Notes under the pieces: model-generated
What the model was told of the DNA's origin: nothing
What the model saw: only the letters and a program-made list of their open reading frames with translations
Databases searched by the model: none
Source of the DNA: Streptomyces marispadix
GTDB taxonomy: Bacteria; Actinomycetota; Actinomycetes; Streptomycetales; Streptomycetaceae
Assembly (NCBI RefSeq): GCF_022524345.1
Contig: NZ_JAKWJU010000002.1
Span: 2,852,001-2,916,000, forward strand
DNA: 64,000 bases
Direction: 5' to 3'
Part shown: positions 34,998 through 43,063 of the stretch, piece by piece
Numbering within the stretch: position 1 is the stretch's first letter
Layout: the number at the start of each line of letters is the position of its first letter
Translations under genes and position numbers: made by a program

Positions 34998-35537
34998 GTG
35001 GTGACCACCGACTGGCAGAGCGATCTGAGGGCGCGCGGATACCGGCTCACTCCGCAGCGCCAGCTCGTGCTGGAGGCGGTCGACAAGCTCGAACACTCCA
35101 CGCCCGACGACATCCTCGCCGAGGTGCGCCGCACCGCGGGCGGCGTCAACATCTCCACCGTCTACCGGACCCTGGAGCTGCTGGAGGAGCTGGGCCTCGT
35201 CTCGCACGCGCACCTGGGCCACGGCGCCCCCACGTACCACCTCGCCGACCGGCACCACCACATGCATCTGGTCTGCCGGGACTGTACGGAGGTGATCGAG
35301 GCGGATCTGTCGGTGGCCGAGCCGTTCGCCGAGCGCCTGCTGGCGCAGTTCGGCTTCGACACCGACATGAAGCACTTCGCCATCTTCGGCCGCTGCGCCG
35401 GGTGCGCCGCGCAGTCCGGTCAGCCGACGCGCTCCGGTCGGTCCGCCCGCCCCGGACAGTCCGGCCCGTCCGCGCAGACCGGCCCGTCCGGGCAGACCGG
35501 GGAGCGCGCTTCGAAGGGCGGCCGGGGCCCGTCGTAG
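34998..35537 (+). CDS. nur: Nickel-responsive Fur-family regulator Nur
   Basis: The 179-residue product opens like S. coelicolor Nur (VVTTDWQSDLRARGYRLTPQ). The winged helix carries NISTVYRTLELLEELGL. All metal ligands seen in the Nur structure are present at the same numbers: His70, His72 and His126 (M site), and His33, His86, His88 and His90 (nickel site), with Cys93/Cys96 as a CxxC pair. Nur represses nickel uptake and the iron superoxide dismutase when nickel is available. The C-terminal tail after GRCAGC is about 40 residues longer than usual, rich in Gly, Ser and Gln. A TACACT hexamer ends seven bases before GTG 34998, so the message is probably leaderless. Confidence 0.92.
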   Translation: MVTTDWQSDLRARGYRLTPQRQLVLEAVDKLEHSTPDDILAEVRRTAGGVNISTVYRTLELLEELGLVSHAHLGHGAPTYHLADRHHHMHLVCRDCTEVIEADLSVAEPFAERLLAQFGFDTDMKHFAIFGRCAGCAAQSGQPTRSGRSARPGQSGPSAQTGPSGQTGERASKGGRGPS

Positions 35538-35589
35538 TCTGGTCGTATGTCCTTCAACAGCCCGGTCCGTCCGCTTCTCGTGCCGCTCG

Positions 35590-36570
35590 GTGATGCCGCA
35601 TGAACTCCCCCTTCTCTCGCTGCCGGGTGCCGTGGCCGCCGAGGGCCAGGACGAAGGCGTCGCCGCCCACTACGGCGATCTGTTCCGTGAGCAGCGGTCG
35701 CTGGCCGAAGGCGAAGGCTTCGTCGACCTGTCCCACCGCGGAGTCGTCACCGTCTCCGGCGACGACCGGCTCTCGTGGCTGCATCTGCTGCTGACCCAGC
35801 ACGTCAGCGAACTCCCGCCGGGGCACGCCACGGAGGCCCTGATCCTCTCGGCGAACGGGCACATCGAGCACGCCCTCTACCTCGTGGACGACGGTGAGAC
35901 GGTGTGGATGCACACCGAGCCCGGCACGCAGGGCGCGCTCATCCGGTACCTGGAGAGCATGCGGTTCTTCTACCGCGTCGAAATCGCCGACCGCACCGAG
36001 GAGTTCGCGGTCGTACACCTGCCCGCGGGCTCCATCGCCGAGGCTCCCGCGGGGACCGTCGTAAGGGAGACCGCGCACGGACGTGACCTCTTCCTGCCCC
36101 GTACGGGTCTGAAGTCCTTCGCGGAGTCGGGCCCGCCGGCGATCGGGCTGCTGGCCTACGAGGCGCTGCGGGTGGAGGGCCACCGGCCGCGGCTGGGCAT
36201 GGAGACCGATCACCGCACGATTCCGCACGAGTTGGGGTGGCTGGGCAGCGCCGTGCACCTCGACAAGGGGTGCTACCGGGGGCAGGAGACCGTCGCCCGC
36301 GTGCACAACCTCGGCAAGCCGCCGCGGCGTCTGGTCTTCCTCCACCTCGACGGCAGCGAAGTGCGCCTGCCCGTACACGGCGACGCCGTACGGCTCGCCG
36401 CGGACGGCCCGGAGGGACGCAAGCTGGGCTTCGTCACGACGTCCGCCAGGCACCACGAACTCGGGCCGATCGCAATGGCGTTGGTGAAGCGGAACGTGCC
36501 GGTGGACGCGGCGCTGACGGTCGGCGAGGACGAGACCGCGGCGGCGCAGGAGGTCGTCGTCGCGCCCTGA
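35590..36570 (+). CDS. ygfZ: Folate-binding Fe-S cluster protein YgfZ
   Basis: The 326-residue GcvT-like protein has FVDLSHRGVVTVSGDDRLSW, LLLTQHVSELPPGHATEALI and the diagnostic motif KGCYRGQETVARVHNLGKPP. YgfZ helps assemble or repair Fe-S clusters using tetrahydrofolate. The motif Cys is essential in E. coli. The start is GTG 35590 or ATG 35593 (MPHELPLLSL). A short open frame, MSFNSPVRPLLVPLGDAA (35547-35603), overlaps this start and could be a leader, but I do not annotate it. The gene follows nur. Confidence 0.9.
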   Translation: MMPHELPLLSLPGAVAAEGQDEGVAAHYGDLFREQRSLAEGEGFVDLSHRGVVTVSGDDRLSWLHLLLTQHVSELPPGHATEALILSANGHIEHALYLVDDGETVWMHTEPGTQGALIRYLESMRFFYRVEIADRTEEFAVVHLPAGSIAEAPAGTVVRETAHGRDLFLPRTGLKSFAESGPPAIGLLAYEALRVEGHRPRLGMETDHRTIPHELGWLGSAVHLDKGCYRGQETVARVHNLGKPPRRLVFLHLDGSEVRLPVHGDAVRLAADGPEGRKLGFVTTSARHHELGPIAMALVKRNVPVDAALTVGEDETAAAQEVVVAP

Positions 36571-36642
36571 CGGGGCCGCCCGGCCAGGTTGCACTGACGG
36601 GCCGCCCGGCCGGTGCGAGAACCCGCGCCGGTCCCGTTCCGT

Positions 36643-37068
36643 TCAGACCTCCAGCAGGACCGTGAACGGGCCGTCGTTCGTCAGCGACACCTTCATCGAG
36701 GCACCGAAGCGTCCGGTCGCCACTTCGGCGCCCGACTCCCGCAGTCTCGCCACGACTTCGTCGACCAGGGGCTCCGCCACGGGCCCGGGCGCCGCGGCGT
36801 TCCAGGTGGGACGGCGGCCCTTGCGCGCGTCGCCGTACAGGGTGAACTGACTGATCACGAGGAGCGGGGCCCCGATGTCGGAGCAGGACTTCTCGCCCTC
36901 CAGGATGCGCAACGACCAGAGTTTGCGGGCGAGTTGGGCGGCCTTCGCCGGTGTGTCGTCGTGTGTGACGCCCACCAGGGCGCACAGTCCCTCGCCGGTG
37001 ATCTCGCCTACGGTCTCTCCGGCCACGACGACGCTCGCGCCGCTCACCCTCTGCACAACAGCTCGCAT
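36643..37068 (-). CDS. dtd: D-aminoacyl-tRNA deacylase
   Basis: The 141-residue Dtd removes D-amino acids (and glycine from tRNA-Ala) from charged tRNA. It starts [20 protein letters not shown] and has [20 protein letters not shown] (catalytic SQFT motif) and [14 protein letters not shown] with the conserved NDGP (Gly-Pro gate [13 protein letters not shown]). The length is standard. I start it at ATG 37068. ATG 37077 is possible but not family-like. Confidence 0.94.
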   Translation of the reverse strand: MRAVVQRVSGASVVVAGETVGEITGEGLCALVGVTHDDTPAKAAQLARKLWSLRILEGEKSCSDIGAPLLVISQFTLYGDARKGRRPTWNAAAPGPVAEPLVDEVVARLRESGAEVATGRFGASMKVSLTNDGPFTVLLEV

Positions 37069-37229
37069 GGCGGCCATCATGCCGTGCCCGGTCGGCGATC
37101 TGTTCCCATGGGCCGGATGGGTGCGACATCGCTGCGCAGCGGCGCCCGGCAGTGGCACGATGCGTACACGCGGTACGTACCGCTGCTCTCACCGCTAATG
37201 CGGCAATAAGGATGAAGGGGACACCGTCC

Positions 37230-37823
37230 ATGAGCGCAACCGGCGCCGCCCGTACACCCGGTGATCTGCCGGCCGCCCGTACCGGCCCGGCCGGACCGGC
37301 GACCGCCGGGGCCACTGCCGGCACCACCGCCTCCGCCGAAGACGACGTCCCCGATCTGCACGGCCTGCTGCTGCCCGAACTGCGCACCGTGCTGCGCGAC
37401 GCCAAGCGGGAGGAGGGAGAACTCAGCTACGTACGGCGGCTGTTGCAGGGCCGCATCGACATCCTCCGCGCCGAGCTCGCCAGGCGCAGCGCCCCCGGCT
37501 CCCCGCTGCTCGAACTGCTGCCGCAGATCCTCGCCGACGGCCCGTCCAGTCACCGCAGTTCCGTACGCCACGTCACGCTGAGCACACCGCAGAGCGACGA
37601 ATACCGCTGTCTCGCCGAAGAGATGCTCGCGCAGGTCGAGTTGAGCGATCTCACAGCGCGCACGGACGAGGAGCTGCACGACGCGATGGCCCGCCTCGTC
37701 GGCTACGAGCAGCACGTCTCACAGCGGCGGCAGGTGACGCAGCGCACGGCGGACGGGTGCAGCAGGGAGATCGCACGCAGGTACCGTGAAGGCGAAGCGC
37801 AAGTGGACGACCTGCTCCCCTGA
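37230..37823 (+). CDS. rsiG: c-di-GMP-responsive anti-sigma factor RsiG
   Basis: The product has 197 residues: an Ala/Thr/Pro-rich head (1-40) and then a helical hairpin domain. Both halves of the RsiG c-di-GMP signature E-x3-S-x2-R-x3-Q-x3-D are perfect: Glu62-Ser66-Arg69-Gln73-Asp77 (in EGELSYVRRLLQGRID), and Glu160-Ser164-Arg167-Gln171-Asp175 (in EQHVSQRRQVTQRTAD). RsiG loaded with c-di-GMP holds the sporulation sigma factor WhiG inactive. whiG is not in the window. I start it at ATG 37230, nine bases after GAAGGGG. ATG 37212 is also in frame. It is divergent from dtd. Confidence 0.9.
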   Translation: MSATGAARTPGDLPAARTGPAGPATAGATAGTTASAEDDVPDLHGLLLPELRTVLRDAKREEGELSYVRRLLQGRIDILRAELARRSAPGSPLLELLPQILADGPSSHRSSVRHVTLSTPQSDEYRCLAEEMLAQVELSDLTARTDEELHDAMARLVGYEQHVSQRRQVTQRTADGCSREIARRYREGEAQVDDLLP

Positions 37824-37884
37824 CCACGGCCCCGGCCTCCGCGACTCCCCATACCCCGAGGTCCGGCCTCGTACGAGCGGGAGG

Positions 37885-37910
37885 CGCCCCCGGGCACCGC
37901 CTCGGGGGCG
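37885..37910 (+). terminator. Short hairpin between rsiG and the asparaginase gene
   Basis: CGCCCCCG (37885-37892) pairs with CGGGGGCG (37903-37910) across a 10-nt loop. It lies 60 bp after rsiG and 25 bp before the next start, so it could end rsiG transcripts or lie in the leader of the next gene. Confidence 0.4.
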
Positions 37911-37934
37911 GTCGGCGAAGTGAGAGGCCCGCCC

Positions 37935-38900
37935 ATGCCGTCGTACGGGACGCCCCCGGTACTGGCCGAAGTCGTACGTTCCGGATTCATCGAGGGACAC
38001 CATCGTGGCTCGCTCGTGGTGCTCGCCTCGGACGGCAGCGTGGAGCTGTCGATGGGCGATCCCGGCGCCCCCTTCTTCCCCCGCTCGTCCAACAAGCCCG
38101 TGCAGGCCGCCGCGATGCTGCGTGCGGGAGCCGAACTGAGCGGCCCCCGGCTGGCACTCGCCGCCGCCAGCCACTCCGGAGAACCGTTCCATCTGGACCT
38201 CGTACGGAAGATGCTCGCCGAGCACGGCCTGAGCGAGGACCTGCTGAGGTGCCCGCCCGAACTGCCCGTCGACCAGGCCGAGTCGGTACGGGCGATAGCC
38301 GCGTCGGGCTCCGAGGAAGCGGCGCGCAGCCGCGTCGCGATGAACTGCTCGGGCAAGCACGCGGCGATGCTCGCCACCTGCGCGGCGAACGGCTGGCCGC
38401 TGGAGAGCTACCTCGACGAGTCGCATCCGCTTCAGCGACTGATCGCCAGGACCCTCGAATCGCTCTCCGGGGACAGCGTCTCCCATGTCGGCGTCGACGG
38501 CTGCGGAGCACCGCTGATGGCGATCACCCCGACCGGGCTTGCCCGTGCCTTCCGGGCTGTCGCGGTGGCTCCGGCGGACAGCCCCGAGGGCCGGGTCGCC
38601 GAGGCGATGAGGGCGCACCCCGAGTACGTGGCGGGCACTCGGCGCATCGACACATGGCTGATGAGCGAGGTGCCCGGTGCCATCGCGAAGGTCGGTGCGG
38701 AGTCCGTGCAGGCGGTGGCGCTGCCCGACGGCCGCGCCCTCGCGTTCAAGATCCACGATGGCGGCAACCGCGCGGTGGGCCCGGTGCTGGCCCGTGCGCT
38801 GGAGTTGCTCGGCGTCGACTCCCCGGTGCTGGAACGGATCGCGGACTCGCCGCTGATGGGCGGGGGACGGCGGGTCGGCGAGGTGCGCGCGGCGTTCTGA
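37935..38900 (+). CDS. L-asparaginase (thermolabile, PF06089 type)
   Basis: The 321-residue enzyme belongs to the Rhizobium etli AnsA-like asparaginase family, unrelated to bacterial type I/II enzymes. Conserved blocks are FFPRSSNKPVQAAAMLRAG (the catalytic SxxK, Ser-Ser-Asn-Lys), AAASHSGEPFHLDLVRKML, MNCSGKHAAMLATCAANGW, VDGCGAPLMAITPTGLARAF and FKIHDGGNRAVGPVLAR. It hydrolyses asparagine to aspartate and ammonia. I start it at ATG 37935 after GAGAGG. An in-frame GTG at 37920 is possible. Confidence 0.88.
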   Translation: MPSYGTPPVLAEVVRSGFIEGHHRGSLVVLASDGSVELSMGDPGAPFFPRSSNKPVQAAAMLRAGAELSGPRLALAAASHSGEPFHLDLVRKMLAEHGLSEDLLRCPPELPVDQAESVRAIAASGSEEAARSRVAMNCSGKHAAMLATCAANGWPLESYLDESHPLQRLIARTLESLSGDSVSHVGVDGCGAPLMAITPTGLARAFRAVAVAPADSPEGRVAEAMRAHPEYVAGTRRIDTWLMSEVPGAIAKVGAESVQAVALPDGRALAFKIHDGGNRAVGPVLARALELLGVDSPVLERIADSPLMGGGRRVGEVRAAF

Positions 38901-39006
38901 GCGGACGCCGAGCGGCCTGAGGGCACCGAAGGTGGCCCGGGGCCAGGCGGCCCGAGGGGCCCTTAATCCAGATGCGGCGCCCTGGCGCCCCGCCTACCGT
39001 GACCGC

Positions 39007-40257
39007 ATGCCTCCCGAGATCCGCACGCTCACTTCCGGAGACGAACTGCCGGAGTGGCTCCGCGCCGTGGCCGTCGGCTTCCTGCAAGGCGCCACGATCT
39101 CCGAGGAGGAAGTCGCCGTACGCACACCGGACATCGAACCGGCCCGTACGCAGGGCGCGTTCGACCGGGGCCGGTGCGTCGGCACCTTCCGTACCTTCTC
39201 CCAGGAGATCACCGTCCCCGGCGGCGCGGCTCTGCCCTCGTGCGCGGTCACCAACGTCACCGTCTCCCCGACCCACCGGCGGCGCGGCCTGCTGACCCGG
39301 ATGATGGGCGCCGCTCTCGACGCCGCGAAGGAGCGGGGTGACGCCTTCGCGTCGCTGGTCTCCGCGGAGTACCCGATCTACGGGAGGTTCGGCTTCGGCC
39401 CGGCGGCCTGGACCGCGATGTGGGAGGTGGACGTGGCCCGCTCGGGGCTCGACCCCCGTCACTCCGGTCCTGCCGACGGAGGGCACGTGGACCTCGCCGA
39501 GCCGGAGGAGATCCGCCGCATCGGTCCTGCCCTGCACGAGCGCTACCGCGCGCAGGCCCACCGTCAGGGCGTCGTCGACCGTCCCGACCGCTGGTGGCTT
39601 ATCCACACGGGTCAACGCCGTTTCCCCGGCGACAAGTTCACGCCTTGCTTCCACGCCGTACACCGTGACGCCGACGGCGAACCGCAGGGCTTCGTCTCCT
39701 GGACCGTGGACGAGCGCTGGGAGGCGAAGCTCCCGCAGAACCGTGCCGACGTGCGGTGCCTCACCGCGCTCACGCCCGCCGCCGAGCGGTCGCTGTGGCT
39801 GTTCGTGCTCTCGATCGACTGGATCGTCCGCGTACGTTCGGGGCCGCGTGCCCCCGACGACGTACTGCCGCTGCTGCTGCCCGATCCGCGTGCGGCGGCG
39901 CTCGGCACGCTCGCCGACTTCCTGTGGCTGCGGCCGCTGGACGTGCCGCGGATGCTGGAGGGCCGCCGCTATCCCGTGGAGGGCGCGCTCGTACTCGAAC
40001 TGCACGACGAGGCGGGCCTGGCAGGCGGCCGTTACCGCCTGGAGGCGGGCCCGGACGGCGCCGTATGCAAGAGCACCGGCGAGAGCCCCGAACTGGCCCT
40101 CGACATCGCCGAGTTGGGCACGCTCTATCTCGGGGACGAGTCCGCCGTACGGCTTGCGGCGCTGGGCCGCGCCGAGGAACTGCGGGCGGGCGCAGCCGAG
40201 TCGGCCGACACCCTCTTCCGCACCCCGCGCCGGGCGTGGTGCCCCGACGTCTTCTGA
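39007..40257 (+). CDS. Eis-like GNAT N-acetyltransferase
   Basis: The 416-residue protein has the Eis three-part layout. An N-terminal GNAT carries the acetyl-CoA loop VTNVTVSPTHRRRGLLTRMM. A second GNAT-like half has GPRAPDDVLPLLLPDPRAAA. A sterol-carrier-like C-terminal domain ends in RRAWCPDVF, and the free C-terminal Phe carboxylate is catalytic in Eis. It also has AEYPIYGRFGFGPAAWTAMW, a family hallmark. Eis enzymes acetylate aminoglycosides and protein lysines, and the target here is unknown. The start is ATG 39007. A TACCGT hexamer just upstream fits a leaderless or near-leaderless message. Confidence 0.88.
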   Translation: MPPEIRTLTSGDELPEWLRAVAVGFLQGATISEEEVAVRTPDIEPARTQGAFDRGRCVGTFRTFSQEITVPGGAALPSCAVTNVTVSPTHRRRGLLTRMMGAALDAAKERGDAFASLVSAEYPIYGRFGFGPAAWTAMWEVDVARSGLDPRHSGPADGGHVDLAEPEEIRRIGPALHERYRAQAHRQGVVDRPDRWWLIHTGQRRFPGDKFTPCFHAVHRDADGEPQGFVSWTVDERWEAKLPQNRADVRCLTALTPAAERSLWLFVLSIDWIVRVRSGPRAPDDVLPLLLPDPRAAALGTLADFLWLRPLDVPRMLEGRRYPVEGALVLELHDEAGLAGGRYRLEAGPDGAVCKSTGESPELALDIAELGTLYLGDESAVRLAALGRAEELRAGAAESADTLFRTPRRAWCPDVF

Positions 40258-40442
40258 ACGAGGGCAGCACACCCGGCGGGGCGACGCGGCGCACGGCATA
40301 GGCGTGGGATGGGAACCGCGCGCCGCGGGTTCAGCGGGCCGGCCCATCGGTGGGGCCGGCGGGTCGAGGCCCCAACGGGCAGTGGGCAACGGGCAATCGG
40401 ACAAACCGGCCGGTGGAAGCGATGGGCCGACGGATCAACGGC

Positions 40443-40619
40443 TCAGACGATCAGCATGGTCAGCACCACCGCGCCGATGCAGCTGCACGTGACGTTCTTC
40501 GCCTTGACACCGACGCTCAGCAGCACGAAACCGATGGCCCCCAGGGCACCGAACTGCCACTCCACAAGTCGCTCGAAGCCGATCACGGCGGCTGCGAGAG
40601 CGAGAGCGAACACAGGCAT
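40443..40619 (-). CDS. Small two-helix membrane protein (58 aa)
   Basis: The 58-residue product starts MPVFALALAAAVIGFERLVE and ends NVTCSCIGAVVLTMLIV. The sequence has three hydrophobic stretches with a central WQFGALGAIGFVLLSVGVKA and a CSC pair, so two or three membrane passes are likely. Its ribosome-binding site is GAAGGGGGA, five bases from the ATG at 40619. It is divergent from the GntR-type regulator, with palindromic operator candidates between them, so it is probably under that regulator. Very similar tiny proteins lie beside such regulators in other streptomycetes, from memory. The function is unknown. Confidence 0.72.
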   Translation of the reverse strand: MPVFALALAAAVIGFERLVEWQFGALGAIGFVLLSVGVKAKNVTCSCIGAVVLTMLIV

Positions 40620-40750
40620 GGCATCCCCCTTCGTCGAGCACGGGCCCGTACGTCGTCGGACAGGCGGTAACGGAACCGGAGCGCTCTTCGTCGGCGGTCA
40701 GCCACACCTACTTGGCGACACTCTGTCGAACTTGTCCACCATCTCCATGA

Positions 40751-40817
40751 AGTTGTCCGCCAACTTATTCGAAGTCTTCCCACTTGGCGGGAGATTGAAA
40801 ACAGTTGACCGACAACT
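40751..40817. promoter_or_regulatory. Two matching 15-bp palindromes, probable GntR operators
   Basis: AGTTG-TCCGC-CAACT (40751-40765) and AGTTG-ACCGA-CAACT (40803-40817) share the form AGTTG-NCCGN-CAACT, 52 bp apart (about five helical turns). Degenerate half-site copies ACTTGGCGA (40710-40718) and ACTTGGCGG (40781-40789) are nearby. They sit between the divergent small membrane gene and the GntR gene in the gap 40620-40852. Confidence 0.65.
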
Positions 40818-40852
40818 CCCCGTGCTTGGCGTGGAGTTGTACGGTCTTGGGT

Positions 40853-41728
40853 GTGAACAGGACGAGCCCCGCGAATGACGCACGGCCTCCCCACGAGGTG
40901 GTGGCCGCCGCGCTACGTGAGCGAATCGACTCCGGCGAGCTGCCCCCGGGAGCCCGCATCCCCACGCAGAAGGACCTGGCCGCCGAGTACGGCGTCAACC
41001 GCACCGCAGTGCGCCAGGCCCTACAGGAACTCAAGCACCTCGGACTCATCACGGACACCGGCCGGGGCGCACCGCCCGCCGTCGCGCGTGCCGACTCCTC
41101 CCAGGAAGCGCCGAAGCCCGCCGGCACCGAGCTGGCGGAGCGCCTCTACGAGGCCTTCCGCGCCGAGCACGTCACCATCGACACGTACTCCCTCACGACG
41201 GAGACCTTCAACAACGCCCTTGCCCGGCCGCACCGTTCGATCGTGGACGGGACCCTCCAGCCCCGTTCCGTCACGGTACGGGTCATCCTCCCCAGCTCGG
41301 AGGCGTATCTGGCCCTTCCCCGACTGATCAACAACCCGGACGACCGCCGCCCCCTCCACCGGCTCCACGAGCTTCAACGCACGTGGGCGACGGCACTGCG
41401 CATGAGCCTGGAAGTCTTCAGGGACAGATACGGCGTGCCCGAAGTCTCGTGCCAGATACGGACCGTGGCCGCGACGCCCCTGCAGAAGCTCTACCTGCTC
41501 AACGGCACCGAAGCCCTCCTCGGCTACTACCACGTGGTACCCGAGGAGGTGACGTACCAGGGCGAGGAACTGGAGATCTACGACGTCCTCGGCTTCGAGA
41601 CCGCCCTCTTCCGCTTTTCATCCGGCTCTGAGAACCCAGACAGGCAGGACGTCGCATTCGTACACGACTCCCAGGCATGGTTCGACTCACTCTGGGACAC
41701 GATCGCCACACCGCTGACGTCCGACTGA
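40853..41728 (+). CDS. GntR-type winged-helix regulator with an uncharacterised C-terminal domain
   Basis: The 291-residue regulator has an N-terminal GntR winged helix (EVVAAALRERIDSGELPPGA, RIPTQKDLAAEYGVNRTAVR). The larger C-terminal domain is neither FCD nor UTRA as far as I can read. It has HRSIVDGTLQPRSVTVRVIL, LPRLINNPDDRRPLHRLHEL, TPLQKLYLLNGTEALLGYYH and DVLGFETALFRFSS. This architecture is frequent in streptomycetes beside phosphotransferase and HAD genes, but its ligand is unknown. GTG 40853 lies seven bases after a TACGGT hexamer, so it is probably leaderless. Two palindromic operators upstream suggest autoregulation. Confidence 0.82.
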   Translation: MNRTSPANDARPPHEVVAAALRERIDSGELPPGARIPTQKDLAAEYGVNRTAVRQALQELKHLGLITDTGRGAPPAVARADSSQEAPKPAGTELAERLYEAFRAEHVTIDTYSLTTETFNNALARPHRSIVDGTLQPRSVTVRVILPSSEAYLALPRLINNPDDRRPLHRLHELQRTWATALRMSLEVFRDRYGVPEVSCQIRTVAATPLQKLYLLNGTEALLGYYHVVPEEVTYQGEELEIYDVLGFETALFRFSSGSENPDRQDVAFVHDSQAWFDSLWDTIATPLTSD

Positions 41729-41806
41729 CTCGGTGCACCTACGCCCCATCGGAAGCTGTAGTCTCAGCGCACTCACGTTCCTCTGAGTCATCATCCGGTG
41801 GCGCGC

Positions 41807-43027
41807 ATGACTGTTCATCCCGTCGTTGAGGCCTCGCCGCTCCCACGGAGCGAGGCAGCCTCCCTCGCAGCCACGCCGCAGACCCCGGAGGGCTACGGAC
41901 AGCCGCGGCCGCCCTGGGACCCACGGCCCCTGTGGTGGCACGTCGCGCAGCACCGTCGTCGCCCAGGGGGCTTCTCGCTCCAGGGACATCACCACGACAA
42001 CTACGTGGTTCCCCTGCACGAGCCGCTCGCCTCGATCGTGCGCGAAGCCCCTGGGCGCCTCGGCAAGTTCCGCACCAGGCAGAGCGCGGTGCGGGTACTG
42101 CCGCGGGTGTGGCGCGAGACAGCGGTCTTGCGTGCAGTACGCCGGTCCATGCCCGACGTGCCCCGTCCGCTCTTCAGCTTCGGCCGCCATGCCCTGCACA
42201 CCTTCATCGAGGGCGTCTCACTGGCGGAGGTCGCTGCGGCGGGCAATCCCGTCGGCGACGATAACCTGCGGCGCATCGCCGCACTCTTCGGGGACCTCGG
42301 GGACGTTCCGGGAGAGGACCTGCCGAGGCTGCCGCGGGAGTGGCGCAGCAGAACTGGCTGCGACAGCGCCCGCTTCCTTCAAAACCTCGCCGACTTCGCC
42401 CACCGCAAGGTCTACCGCCGTAACTACCCGCGCTTCGGCACCCTGTTCCGGGCGCTGGGCATCCCGGACGACGCGGTCGAACGGTTCACCCGGGAGGCGA
42501 AACGGCTTCGGCCCCGCCCGTACTCGTTGCTCCACACCGACATCCACCGGGGCAACCTGCTCGTACGGGAGAACGGCGATCTCGCCCTCGTGGACTGGGA
42601 GTTGGCTCTCTTCGGCGATCCCCTGCACGATCTGGCGACTCACGTGGTGAGGATGGAGTACACCGAGGAGGAGCGCTGCGATCTGATCGCGTACTGGCAG
42701 CGCGAGATGTCCGAGCGTGGCCGGGAGGACCGGCTTGAGGGGATGGAGGAGGACTTCCCCGTCTACCTCGACTTCGAGTACGCGCAGTCCATCTTCCCCG
42801 ACACCATCAGGGCCGCCGAAGCCCTGCCTCTCTCCGCCGACGAGGACGACTTCGACGCCGCTGCCGCCTCCGTGCACCGGGCGCTCTCGCGAGCCCGCGT
42901 GGCGCTTGCCCTCGGACCCGTTCCGGACCACCGGGCGGTCAAGGAAGCGCTCCGCTCCTGGCACCGGGCCCGTCAGGCAGGCCCCGGCCGATTGCCCGCT
43001 GTACGCCGAGGCCGCCGCGGGACATAG
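41807..43027 (+). CDS. APH-fold phosphotransferase of unknown substrate
   Basis: The 406-residue kinase-like protein has the Brenner motif LLHTDIHRGNLLV and the metal-binding DWELALFGDPLHDLATHVV, typical of the aminoglycoside/choline kinase superfamily. An N-terminal region (residues 1-120) has GRLGKFRTRQSAVRVLPRVW instead of a classical glycine loop. It follows the GntR-type gene and precedes a HAD phosphatase gene, so a phosphorylation/dephosphorylation pair on one small molecule is plausible. The start is ATG 41807. GTG 41798 is also in frame. The basic C-terminal tail ends RRGRRGT. Confidence 0.8.
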   Translation: MTVHPVVEASPLPRSEAASLAATPQTPEGYGQPRPPWDPRPLWWHVAQHRRRPGGFSLQGHHHDNYVVPLHEPLASIVREAPGRLGKFRTRQSAVRVLPRVWRETAVLRAVRRSMPDVPRPLFSFGRHALHTFIEGVSLAEVAAAGNPVGDDNLRRIAALFGDLGDVPGEDLPRLPREWRSRTGCDSARFLQNLADFAHRKVYRRNYPRFGTLFRALGIPDDAVERFTREAKRLRPRPYSLLHTDIHRGNLLVRENGDLALVDWELALFGDPLHDLATHVVRMEYTEEERCDLIAYWQREMSERGREDRLEGMEEDFPVYLDFEYAQSIFPDTIRAAEALPLSADEDDFDAAAASVHRALSRARVALALGPVPDHRAVKEALRSWHRARQAGPGRLPAVRRGRRGT

Positions 43028-43063
43028 TTGGGCTGGCACAGCGACCCCGGAACGAGGAGAGAA

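Noticed and set aside
35547..35603. An 18-codon open frame overlapping the ygfZ start
   Set aside because: It has no convincing ribosome-binding site or family, and no Cys or regulatory codon run, so a leader role is unsupported.
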